Origin: Treponema sp. Marseille-Q3903
GTDB lineage: Bacteria; Spirochaetota; Spirochaetia; Treponematales; Treponemataceae
Reading direction: 5' to 3'
DNA length: 64,000 nucleotides
Assembly (NCBI RefSeq): GCF_014334335.1
Contig: NZ_JACSEU010000002.1
Span: 62,001 to 126,000 of the forward strand
In this document: piece after piece, positions 37,112-45,727 of the stretch
Layout: each line of letters starts with the position of its first letter
How positions within the stretch are numbered: the stretch's first letter is position 1
Translations under genes and position numbers: made by a program
The notes under the pieces: model-generated
Seen by the model: only the letters and a program-made list of their open reading frames with translations
Told to the model about the DNA's origin: nothing
Databases searched by the model: none

Positions 37112-37190
37112 TGCAAAAATATACATTTTTATGCATATTTATTCAATGTTTTTTGCATATTTATGCAATGTTTTTTTATAAATTTGCATA
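37112..37190 (-). promoter_or_regulatory. Promoter with ARG-box-like palindromes upstream of the amino-acid importer
   Basis: Minus-strand promoter: -35 TTGAAT (37146-37141), 17 bp, -10 TATATT (37123-37118). Palindromes of the form TGCAT-ATTT-ATTCA (37132-37145) and TGCAT-ATTT-ATGCA (37154-37167) lie 22 bp apart start to start, with weaker copies at 37112-37125 and a half-site near 37185. ArgR boxes follow TGAAT-4-ATTCA, with TGCA variants known, and come in pairs about 21 bp apart. The first box overlaps the -35 and spacer, a repressing position. Confidence 0.6.
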
Positions 37191-37192
37191 AA

Positions 37193-37225
37193 AAAAGGCG
37201 GCAATCAATAATATTGCCGCCTTTT
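37193..37225 (-). terminator. Terminator of glgX-glgP
   Basis: AAGGCGGCAAT/ATTGCCGCCTT 11-bp GC-rich stem (extended by A-T pairs), 7-nt loop, with a run of T on the minus strand after 37195. Strong intrinsic terminator 17 bp after glgP. Confidence 0.85.
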
Positions 37226-37241
37226 AAGTTTCTAAAAAAAA

Positions 37242-39689
37242 TTATTTAGTTATAACTTTTTCGATATGCCAAATATCTCTTACATAATCTTCGATTGTGC
37301 GGTCAGAAGAGAATTTACCAGCATTAGCAATATTTTTGAGCGTTTTTCTAGCCCAACCTTTTTTATCGGAATAAGCTTTTGCAATGCTTTCCTGTGCTTT
37401 GCAGTATGAATCAAAGTCCCCAAGAATATAATAAACGTCAGGGCGCTGACCTTCTACACCGTAAATTAAAGAATCGTGAAGCTCTTTAAAAAGCTGATGA
37501 GTCGGATCGTATGTTCCATCAACAAGTTGTTCAACAACTTTTGCCAAAGCAGGATTGCAGTCAAGGAAAGTTTGAGGATTGTAAGAATGCTCCGCTTCAA
37601 TCTTTTTGATTTCGTCTGTATGCATACCGAATACAAATCCGTTTTCTTTTCCAGCTTCTTCAAAAATTTCAATATTTGCGCCATCCATTGTTCCGAGAGT
37701 GAGCGCTCCGTTGAGCATGAACTTCATGTTAGATGTACCTGAAGCTTCAAGACCTGCTGTCGAAATCTGTTCAGAAACATCAGCAGCCGGGAAAATCTTT
37801 TCTGCAACCGAAACACGATAGTTTTCTACAAATACAACTCTGATTTTTCCGCGAACGCGTCGGTCCCCGTTGATTCTTTCGGCAACTGTGTTTATCAATT
37901 TGATGATTGATTTTGCACGGCGATATCCACTTGCAGCTTTTGCACCAAAAATAAATGTGCGAGATGGAGTATCGAACGTAGGGTCTTCAACAATCCTGTT
38001 GTACAAATACATTATATGCATTATATTGAGCAACTGGCGTTTGTATTCATGAAGGCGTTTTACCTGAACATCAAAGATAGATTCCGGGTCGAGAAATTCA
38101 TTCTGCGAATGTTTGAGGTACTCAGCGAGAGCCTGTTTATTTTCCATTTTTATGCGAATGATTTCATTCAAAGACTCTTCATCGTCTAGATATTTTTCTA
38201 GCCCTTTGAGTTTAGTCAAATCTTTTTCCCAACCATGTCCAATTCGGTCTGTAATAAATTTTGCAAGTTCTGGGTTAGCATTTAATAGCCATCGGCGCTG
38301 TGTTATACCGTTTGTCTTGTTGTTGAATTTTTCAGGATATATCAAATACCAGTCTTTAAGTTCAGACGTTTTTAAAAGCTCTGTATGAAGCTCTGCAACA
38401 CCGTTTACGCTGAAACAAGCATGAATGGCAAGCCATGCCATATAAACCATATTGTTATGGATAATTGCCATGTGTTCGTGCTTATCATAGTCGTTAGGGA
38501 ACTTCTGACGCAATTCAATCACAAAACGGCGGTTGATTTCTTCAACAATCTGATAAATACGCGGCAAAAGTCTTTGGAAAATCTCAATCGGCCATTTTTC
38601 CAAAGCCTCAGCGAGAATTGTGTGGTTTGTATAAGCAAAAGTGTGTGTTACAACATCCCATGCATCGTCCCAGCCAACATTGTAATCATCTATGAGAATA
38701 CGCATAAGCTCAGGAATCGCAACAACAGGATGTGTATCGTTGAGCTGAATAGCATGAAGACTTGCAAATCTATTAAAATCAGTTCCGTGATCTGCAACAT
38801 AATGACGCACCAAATCCTGCAATGAAGCTGAGCTGAAAAAATACTGCTGCTTAAGTCGGAGCTCTTTTCCAGAAGGACCACTGTCATTTGGATACAAAAC
38901 TCGGCTGATATTTTCGGCACTGTTCTGTCGCTCAACGGCACGGTTGTACTCCATATTGTTGAAAAGCTGAAGGTCGAATCCGTTTGGAGATGACGCAGAC
39001 CACAGACGCAATGTGTTTACGGTTTTTGTATCATAACCGATGATTGGCATATCAAATGGAGTTGCTGTGACTTCTTCTGCGTTTTCAATGTAAAATCTCG
39101 GCTGTCCGTCAGGAGTTTTGCCATAAGCGATATTGCCGCCGAATTTTACAGTGACAGAAAGGTCTGAACGTTTTACTTCCCATGGGTCTCGGTGAATCAG
39201 CCAGTTGTCAGGATATTCAACCTGATAGCCGTCTTCAATTCTCTGTTCAAACATTCCGTATTCATAGCGGATTCCATATCCGTGTCCCGGGTAATCAAGA
39301 GTTGCAAGAGAATCGAGGAAGCAGGCAGCAAGGCGACCAAGTCCTCCGTTACCGAGCGCAGCGTCAGGTTCTTCATCTTCAATCATATCAAAATCGATGT
39401 TCATTTCTTTGAGAACTTCTTTTACAGATTCCTTAATTCCCGCATTTATAAGGTTGTTGCTCAAAGCACGACCCATCAAAAACTCAGCCGAAAGATAATA
39501 AAGTTTCTTCGTCGGTTTCTTTTCATACTCGGCACGAGTTGCCATCCAGTTAGGCATAATCAACTCAAACGCAGAAGCAGAAACAGCATCAAAAAGATCA
39601 TGCTTATTTGCTTGAGAGATATCTTTACCATACTGACGTCGAAGTCGTGCAGAAAGATTTGCCTTAAATTCGTTTTTGTTAAATACCAT
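37242..39689 (-). CDS. glgP: Glycogen/maltodextrin phosphorylase
   Basis: 815 residues, the normal length. Releases glucose 1-phosphate from alpha-1,4-glucan ends with PLP as cofactor. The N-terminus has AEFLMGRALSNNLINAG, and LGNGGLGRLAACFLDSLATL is near residue 112. The PLP Lys lies in EASGTSNMKFMLNGALTLGT near residue 650. GGAGG precedes the ATG. It follows glgX by 45 bp, so debranching and phosphorolysis are coexpressed. No glgA/C/B synthesis genes are in view. Confidence 0.97.
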   Translation of the reverse strand: MVFNKNEFKANLSARLRRQYGKDISQANKHDLFDAVSASAFELIMPNWMATRAEYEKKPTKKLYYLSAEFLMGRALSNNLINAGIKESVKEVLKEMNIDFDMIEDEEPDAALGNGGLGRLAACFLDSLATLDYPGHGYGIRYEYGMFEQRIEDGYQVEYPDNWLIHRDPWEVKRSDLSVTVKFGGNIAYGKTPDGQPRFYIENAEEVTATPFDMPIIGYDTKTVNTLRLWSASSPNGFDLQLFNNMEYNRAVERQNSAENISRVLYPNDSGPSGKELRLKQQYFFSSASLQDLVRHYVADHGTDFNRFASLHAIQLNDTHPVVAIPELMRILIDDYNVGWDDAWDVVTHTFAYTNHTILAEALEKWPIEIFQRLLPRIYQIVEEINRRFVIELRQKFPNDYDKHEHMAIIHNNMVYMAWLAIHACFSVNGVAELHTELLKTSELKDWYLIYPEKFNNKTNGITQRRWLLNANPELAKFITDRIGHGWEKDLTKLKGLEKYLDDEESLNEIIRIKMENKQALAEYLKHSQNEFLDPESIFDVQVKRLHEYKRQLLNIMHIMYLYNRIVEDPTFDTPSRTFIFGAKAASGYRRAKSIIKLINTVAERINGDRRVRGKIRVVFVENYRVSVAEKIFPAADVSEQISTAGLEASGTSNMKFMLNGALTLGTMDGANIEIFEEAGKENGFVFGMHTDEIKKIEAEHSYNPQTFLDCNPALAKVVEQLVDGTYDPTHQLFKELHDSLIYGVEGQRPDVYYILGDFDSYCKAQESIAKAYSDKKGWARKTLKNIANAGKFSSDRTIEDYVRDIWHIEKVITK

Positions 39690-39734
39690 ATAAAAATCCT
39701 CCGTTCGCGTATTTACTCAGCTAACTAACTTTTT

Positions 39735-41858
39735 TTATTTACTCATAAGAACTACTGAAGCGCCAGAAAACAATACATAACGTCTCTGTTCACTCAGAAC
39801 TTCCTCTTTGCCGATTTCAAGGATATCATCAGGGCTGTCGAAAGATGTATCAACAACTCTGTACCATTTTTTATTATCTGTCAAAGAAGGAAGCACGATT
39901 GTCAAATCATATAAATCGATATTTGTTGCAACGTAAAAATCATTGTCATTTCCTAAGCCGTCGAGCCTGAAACCAAGGAAATTCCCCATTTTATTCCAGT
40001 CAGGTACAGTAGCTTTTACGTCGTACCACGAGATTTCATGAGAATCACCTTTTTCATAGAATCCGGGGAAAAATGAAGTTCTTCTAAAAACTCTGTGATT
40101 TTTTCTTAAATTTATGAGAACCGATGCAAACCTTACAAGACCTGCATTTTTTTCAGCGAGTTCCCAGTCAACCCAACTCAAGCCATTATCTTGGCAGTAA
40201 GCATTGTTGTTTCCTTTTTGAGTGCGTCTCATCTCGTCACCGGCAAGAATCATCGGAACTCCTTGAGAAACAAGCAAATATAAAAAGAAGTTTTTGATTT
40301 TTTTGATGCGTTGCAATTCTATTTTCGGATTGACGCATTCGCCTTCGTATCCGCAGTTGTAGCTAAAGTTATTATCACTTCCGTCTCGGTTGCCTTCACC
40401 GTTTTCTTCGTTGTGTTTGCTGTTATAGCTTACAAGATCGTTTAAAGTGAAACCGTCATGAGAAGTAATAAAGTTTATCGATGCTAAAGGAGAACGTCCA
40501 TCGTGATTGTAGCAATCAGAACTTCCACATACGCGAGTTGCAGCAGCTGTTATGCTATTGTTGTCACCGCGCAAAAAACGCCTTATATCGTCTCGGAAAC
40601 GTGCATTCCATTCGCTCCAGCGGTTATTCGGACCACCTGGGAACATTCCAAGGTGATAAAGCCCTGCCGCATCCCAAGGTTCGGCGATGATTTTTGTCTT
40701 AGCTAGAACAGGGTCTTCATTTATTGCGACAGTCAGGTTTGGAACATCGCCATTCAAAACATTTCCGTTTCCCATGCGAGTCAAAATCGAAGCAAGGTCA
40801 AACCTAAAGCCGTCAATATGCATTTCAACAACCCAGTAACGCAGACTGTCTAAAATAAACTGATAAGTAACCGGGTGATTACAGTTTACAGAGTTACCGC
40901 ATCCGCTGAAATTCATGTAATATTCTTTTCGAGCTTCAGGAAGAGAATAATAAACATTATTCTGAATACCGCGAAATTCAAACGTATAACCGTGTTCATT
41001 TCCTTCAGCTGTATGGTTGTAAACTACATCGAGAATAACTTCAATTCCGGCTTTATGAAGCTCTTTTACAAGCTGTTTAAATTCGCGGACAGAGCCTCCC
41101 GGAGTTTTGTCAAATGAATATGAAGTTTTAGGTGCAAAAAATCCTATTGTGCTGTAGCCCCAATAATTGACAAGAGTTTCTCCTGTGCGTGGATTTAAAT
41201 TGTAGTTTTCATTTTCATCAAATTCAAAAAGAGGAAGAAATTCTACAGCAGTGATTCCGAGTTTCTTTAAATAATCAATTTTTTTTGCAAATCCGCGATA
41301 AGTTCCCGAGTCTTCCCCTACACCTGAATTGGCAGATGCTGTAAAACCTTTGACATGTGTTTCATAAATAACAGATTGATCAAGCGGAATACCAAGAGGT
41401 CTATCTCCTTCCCAATCAAAATCATTATCATCTACGACAACGCATTTAGGAAAATCTGATAAATCTTGGATTTCTCCTTTTTCATTTAATGAAAATCCGT
41501 TTTTCCGAAGCTCATTGTATGAACGAAATACAGAACCATTTGTAAACGCTTTTGCATACGGATCAAACAAATATTTGTGATAATTAAAACGCAGACCTCT
41601 CATCGGGTCATACGGTCCGTCAATTTTGTAAAGGTACAGAGTTCCGGCTCCTATTCCAGGAACTAAAACGTGCCAAACATCACCGGTTCTGTTTAAAACA
41701 GGATCAAAATCAATAATATGCGACGGTTGTTTATCGTCTTGTGAATTAAATAGAACGAGGCTAACCTTTGTAGCATCCTTACTGTAAATAGAAAAATTTA
41801 CGCCGGCAGGTGTAACAACTGCTCCAAAAATGTTAAACATGATTGTGAAGTCTATCAT
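39735..41858 (-). CDS. glgX: Glycogen debranching enzyme (isoamylase-type GH13)
   Basis: 707 residues (or 701 from the ATG at 41840; neither start has a clear ribosome site). An N-terminal CBM48-like domain (residues about 5-100) precedes the GH13 barrel. Catalytic residues: nucleophile Asp in HIDGFRFDLASILTRM near residue 350, acid Glu in TKIIAEPWDAAGLYHLG near residue 388, and the transition-state Asp in INFITSHDGFTLNDLVS near residue 470. Hydrolyses alpha-1,6 branches left by phosphorylase, pairing with glgP. Confidence 0.94.
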   Translation of the reverse strand: MIDFTIMFNIFGAVVTPAGVNFSIYSKDATKVSLVLFNSQDDKQPSHIIDFDPVLNRTGDVWHVLVPGIGAGTLYLYKIDGPYDPMRGLRFNYHKYLFDPYAKAFTNGSVFRSYNELRKNGFSLNEKGEIQDLSDFPKCVVVDDNDFDWEGDRPLGIPLDQSVIYETHVKGFTASANSGVGEDSGTYRGFAKKIDYLKKLGITAVEFLPLFEFDENENYNLNPRTGETLVNYWGYSTIGFFAPKTSYSFDKTPGGSVREFKQLVKELHKAGIEVILDVVYNHTAEGNEHGYTFEFRGIQNNVYYSLPEARKEYYMNFSGCGNSVNCNHPVTYQFILDSLRYWVVEMHIDGFRFDLASILTRMGNGNVLNGDVPNLTVAINEDPVLAKTKIIAEPWDAAGLYHLGMFPGGPNNRWSEWNARFRDDIRRFLRGDNNSITAAATRVCGSSDCYNHDGRSPLASINFITSHDGFTLNDLVSYNSKHNEENGEGNRDGSDNNFSYNCGYEGECVNPKIELQRIKKIKNFFLYLLVSQGVPMILAGDEMRRTQKGNNNAYCQDNGLSWVDWELAEKNAGLVRFASVLINLRKNHRVFRRTSFFPGFYEKGDSHEISWYDVKATVPDWNKMGNFLGFRLDGLGNDNDFYVATNIDLYDLTIVLPSLTDNKKWYRVVDTSFDSPDDILEIGKEEVLSEQRRYVLFSGASVVLMSK

Positions 41859-41991
41859 AAATCAGATGTATTTTCCATATATATTTTTGATTTATCAACA
41901 ATTCATGCTATTTTCGGCATAAAGGCAATTAGCTATTTTTTAGTTGACGCCAAACTTATTAATTATTAATTTATAGGTAAGAGGTAATAAA

Positions 41992-42264
41992 ATGAAAATC
42001 AAACCGTTAGCAGACCGCGTTCTTGTTAAGAATGATAAAGCAGAGTCTAAAACATCAAGTGGAATCATTATTCCAGAAGCAGCACAGGAAAAAACTCAGA
42101 CAGCAACAGTAGTTGAAGTTGGACCGGGCACTGATGAAAATAAAATTACAGTAAAAAAAGGTGACAGAATAATGTACGACAAATACGCCGGAACACAGGT
42201 AAAAATTGACGGCGAAGACCATTTGATTCTACGCATGAGCGATATAATTGCCGTTATAGAATAG
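41992..42264 (+). CDS. groS: Co-chaperonin GroES
   Basis: 90 residues, a standard single-domain GroES. The N-terminal MKIKPLADRVLVKNDKAESK, the mobile loop that contacts GroEL (KTSSGIIIPEAAQEKTQ) and the roof/C-terminal DRIMYDKYAGTQVKIDGEDH are all recognisable. AGAGGT precedes the ATG. TTGACG at 41944-41949 is a candidate -35, but no good -10 follows. No CIRCE element was seen. groEL is not adjacent; in T. pallidum too groES and groEL are apart, as I recall. Confidence 0.97.
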   Translation: MKIKPLADRVLVKNDKAESKTSSGIIIPEAAQEKTQTATVVEVGPGTDENKITVKKGDRIMYDKYAGTQVKIDGEDHLILRMSDIIAVIE

Positions 42265-42266
42265 GT

Positions 42267-44114
42267 TTACTCGTTTATCATGAGTTTTTCTTTAAGTAAA
42301 GATGCCCTTGCGTTTTCAGGATACAGTGAATAAGAATATTCGGCTGAACGTAGGGCATTTTTTATATCTCCTTGACCTGCATAAATGCATGCAATCCTGT
42401 AAAAAATTTCTGAACGAAGAGAGTTGCGGCTTTCCCTGCCGGCAATTTTTCCATAAACATCAAGAGCTTTGTTGTTTTTTCCGAGTGAGACATAGATATC
42501 TCCGAGATTCATGCACGAAGCTGTAGATACATCTTGTGAAATAAATCCATCTTCTAAAATACCGCCGCTTTCGTAGACGCAATATTCGTAGAGGCGAAGT
42601 GCTTCATCAGTAAGCTTTTTGAATGCAGAAAACCATGCACCAAACTCCGCTATAGGCAAATCGTACAATCTAACCTGAGCGATAAATTGCTGCCAGAACG
42701 GCTTTTTTTCATCATACGAACCATTTGCGACTACATATTTATAAAAAAGATTCCATGCGTCGTCATATTGCTTTGTTTTGAGCAAAAAACTCAACGCATA
42801 TTCGACGAGAAGAACATCGTATCCATTGCCTTTTGAAAAACTGTTTTCGAGGAGCATCCACAAGTCGCGATTTTTGTCTTTTTCCGAAATAGATTTGTCT
42901 GTCTTATATTTTAAATCAAGCCTTGCGATATTGAGATAAGGGTCATTAGTCCGTTCAATAGAGCTGTCAATTCTGAAAATCGCATCGCTCAAAGGAATTT
43001 TTCGTCGATTGTCGTATTTTTCCATCTCCAAAGAACGAATTCCTGCACGGCGCAAAGCCTTAATCTCAGCATCTTCCTCGCGTTCAAGGCTGGAACGGTA
43101 AGCAAAATCTGAATAAAAAATCAGACCGGGAACAAAATCTTGCCAGCGATTTACAATGTAAAAAAGCAAGTCAGCGCTTTGCCCATCCATTCCTTGATTG
43201 CCTGCCCAAACTGCACTGTTGAGCAAAATTGTAGAAAGCAAAGCCTCGTCATTTTTACGGACGTTCATGTTGTCTATATTTAATACAATTGCCTGACGCG
43301 CCGCTTCTGCCGATTGCATGTCGGAAACTGCCATATACGCATCAGATTCAAGCGAAACTTGCCTGACCAAAGTTGTCTTAAAAATCGCTTTATTTGAATA
43401 ATCTTTTAAAAGGCTTTTAGAAGCATCGAGCGCCTCAATTGAATCATAATATTTCCCGGCATCATAGTAGCAAAGCGCCCAAAAATAAGAGTCATCGACG
43501 TCAGCGTAATACTCTGGAACTACAGAAACCGCCTGATTGTACAGACCTTTTAAAAGGCAATAAACAGCACAGTTTCTGAGCCACATCGAATTTTTGCCGC
43601 CTTTATATGCGTCCATAAAAATCTGATAATACATTTCATCGTTGACTAAAACGTCAAAAGTAACGTCTTTTTTCCACAGCATTTTGCGCAAAACAAACTC
43701 CGAATATAAAGATGCGTATTTTGTCCCTTGAAGTTTTTGTGCAGTCTTTGCGCTCTCGTCTAGCCGTCCCTGACGCAAAAGAAAGTTCGTATAAACTGCA
43801 AGAAGTTCAACATTTCCGCTATTTTTTTTGAGTGCCTTTTGAAGAATTTTTTCAGACTTTACAGATTCTCCGAGTATTTGATATCGCTTGAAAACCCCGA
43901 TATACGACCACACATCGTGAACTTTTTTTTCAGTTTTTTTCAATTCTTTCAAAGCAGATAAAGTCTGGTTTTGCATAATCAGAGCATCGATTGAATCAAA
44001 CTGTTTTGACAATGACTTTTGTTCCGCCTTCAGCCTGCAACCGAAAAAACAGAACAAAATGTAAGAAATAATAAAAATGAGGATTGTGTTTTTAAGCTTT
44101 TTTCGACTCTTCAT
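42267..44114 (-). CDS. TPR-type lipoprotein
   Basis: 615 residues with a lipoprotein signal (KNTILIFIISYILFCFFGC, Cys near residue 26) and helical repeats through most of its length, for example SLGKNNKALDVYGKIAGRES and CIYAGQGDIKNALRSAEYSY. Probably a periplasmic lipid-anchored scaffold. It overlaps the nusB end by 23 bp and ends only 2 bp from the convergent groES stop. Conserved position in treponemes between groES and nusB. Function unknown. Confidence 0.8.
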   Translation of the reverse strand: MKSRKKLKNTILIFIISYILFCFFGCRLKAEQKSLSKQFDSIDALIMQNQTLSALKELKKTEKKVHDVWSYIGVFKRYQILGESVKSEKILQKALKKNSGNVELLAVYTNFLLRQGRLDESAKTAQKLQGTKYASLYSEFVLRKMLWKKDVTFDVLVNDEMYYQIFMDAYKGGKNSMWLRNCAVYCLLKGLYNQAVSVVPEYYADVDDSYFWALCYYDAGKYYDSIEALDASKSLLKDYSNKAIFKTTLVRQVSLESDAYMAVSDMQSAEAARQAIVLNIDNMNVRKNDEALLSTILLNSAVWAGNQGMDGQSADLLFYIVNRWQDFVPGLIFYSDFAYRSSLEREEDAEIKALRRAGIRSLEMEKYDNRRKIPLSDAIFRIDSSIERTNDPYLNIARLDLKYKTDKSISEKDKNRDLWMLLENSFSKGNGYDVLLVEYALSFLLKTKQYDDAWNLFYKYVVANGSYDEKKPFWQQFIAQVRLYDLPIAEFGAWFSAFKKLTDEALRLYEYCVYESGGILEDGFISQDVSTASCMNLGDIYVSLGKNNKALDVYGKIAGRESRNSLRSEIFYRIACIYAGQGDIKNALRSAEYSYSLYPENARASLLKEKLMINE

Positions 44115-44559
44115 CTTTTCCTATTTTATCAAGCACTGCATTAATAAACTTATAGGAATCGTCTGACCCGTAATCTTTTGCAATATTTATAGCTTCATCG
44201 ATTATGATTTTAGGCTCAATATCTTTTTGAAAAACAATTTCGTAAGTGCTCGTACGCAAAATTGCTAGGGCAACTTTATTGATTCGTTCAAGAGACCAGT
44301 TTGCAGCAAGATGTTTTTTTATCATTTCATCAATCTCGTCCAAATGCTCGATTGTACCTGCAATTATCAAACTTGCAAAAGTTTTCTTGTCTTTAAAAGC
44401 TTTAAGAGCGTCACCCGATTCTTCGATTTTTTTTTCAGCCCGATTTTCAAAATCGTTTTCAAGCCACGAAAAAGTCAAAAGTTTATCAAGCGGTTCCCTG
44501 CTTACGTCCCATGAATAAAGTGCCTGAAACGCAATTATCCTTTCTTTTCTCCTGGACAA
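44092..44559 (-). CDS. nusB: Transcription antitermination factor NusB
   Basis: 155 residues from a TTG start; GGGAG, overlapping the upstream stop codon, lies 7 nt before it. An all-helical RNA-binding protein that with NusE binds boxA in rRNA leaders. Family features: RKERIIAFQALYSWDVSREP at the N-terminus, INKVALAILRTSTYEIVFQK near residue 102 and PKIIIDEAINIAKDYGSDDS near 123. In an operon behind the PPIase gene. Confidence 0.93.
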   Translation of the reverse strand: MSRRKERIIAFQALYSWDVSREPLDKLLTFSWLENDFENRAEKKIEESGDALKAFKDKKTFASLIIAGTIEHLDEIDEMIKKHLAANWSLERINKVALAILRTSTYEIVFQKDIEPKIIIDEAINIAKDYGSDDSYKFINAVLDKIGKDEESKKA

Positions 44560-44563
44560 AATC

Positions 44564-45646
44564 CTACTCCCAACTCATCAACTTGTCTAGAGCTGAACCT
44601 GTTTTTTTCATTTCAACATTATCTGATGTATTCAGAGCAGCAGCCATCTCTGCGGCTTTTCCTCCAAGGTACTCTTGCTGTTTTTGCTGTGAAAGTGCAG
44701 AGCGGATATAATCGTAAACGGTAACAGTTGTATCAGGTTGAACAATATCGCTTATGCCGAGCATCTTTGCATCATATTTTTTAAGAAGGGCAATGAATCT
44801 GTAATCATTTGAAGTTTCTTCAATGTCTGACACAAACCCTTCTTTCTGACTTGCTACAAAAAGAAGATTCTGATAAGTCATTCCGATAGAATTGGCATAG
44901 ATTTCTGTTTTAGGGATTACTCCTGTAGATGCCTGATATCCGGAGCCTGATGCCTGAGATTGAACAATGATTTGCTCTGCCGTCAATTTTTTATCTTTAT
45001 AACTGTTTAATAGCCCGTTCAGCTTGAGCTTAGCGGCGTCCGGGTCTTTTCCTTTTGGAACAATCACTATGAACAATTTGAGCATATCGCTCCACACAAA
45101 TGAAGACTTATTGTTTTCGTAGTAAAGCCTGATTTCATCATCCGATGCAGCAACATTTTGAAGTCCCGACTGATTTTTTTGAATAACATACTGCTGTACA
45201 ATCAAAAGATTTTTTAGATATGTCTTAAATTCGGAAGTATTCATTCCTGTCTGTTCAACCATAAATTGGTCGATCGATTTGTTTTGAGTTTTTTGAATCA
45301 ACTCCGCAAATTCTTTTTCTGTAACATTTCGACCGATAGACTGACTCATCTGCTGCATAAAAACCTGATCTACGTAGCTGTCAGGAATTGAAATCCCATC
45401 TTTTGCTGCGGCTTGAATCAACAACCTGTCGCTGATTATTTTATTCAAAACATCTTTTCTTCCGTCAAGCGATAACGGTTTTCCAAGCTGCTTTTCGTAG
45501 TTACTGCACTGTGTTTTAAGCTGCTTAAGAGTGATAGATTCATTTTTATTCAGCTTTACAACAGCGAGAACCTGAAGGTCAGACTGAGCAAACGCCATAG
45601 CAGTTGTCGCAAATAAAATCATCAAAGCAAGAACAATTTTTTTCAT
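44564..45646 (-). CDS. Periplasmic SurA-like peptidyl-prolyl isomerase/chaperone
   Basis: 360 residues with a signal peptide (LALMILFATTAMAFAQ). A SurA-type N-terminal helical domain (about 30-160) includes LNKIISDRLLIQAAAKDGIS; the parvulin-like domain (about 175-290) includes FVWSDMLKLFIVIVPKGKDP and the final helix follows. The parvulin core is divergent, so chaperone function may matter more than isomerase activity. GAGGAT precedes the ATG. Appears equivalent to T. pallidum Tp1016 by position and type (from memory). Probably helps outer-membrane proteins fold. Confidence 0.82.
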   Translation of the reverse strand: MKKIVLALMILFATTAMAFAQSDLQVLAVVKLNKNESITLKQLKTQCSNYEKQLGKPLSLDGRKDVLNKIISDRLLIQAAAKDGISIPDSYVDQVFMQQMSQSIGRNVTEKEFAELIQKTQNKSIDQFMVEQTGMNTSEFKTYLKNLLIVQQYVIQKNQSGLQNVAASDDEIRLYYENNKSSFVWSDMLKLFIVIVPKGKDPDAAKLKLNGLLNSYKDKKLTAEQIIVQSQASGSGYQASTGVIPKTEIYANSIGMTYQNLLFVASQKEGFVSDIEETSNDYRFIALLKKYDAKMLGISDIVQPDTTVTVYDYIRSALSQQKQQEYLGGKAAEMAAALNTSDNVEMKKTGSALDKLMSWE

Positions 45647-45727
45647 TTTTATATCCTCATTTCTTTAGTCTCTTCTTTATAGTTATATAACAAAACTCAT
45701 TTGAACAAGTTACAACAGTTAATTTTA

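Noticed and set aside
41859-41991. CIRCE heat-shock operator upstream of groES
   Set aside because: No TTAGCACTC/GAGTGCTAA pair is present; only a lone TTGACG without a good -10.
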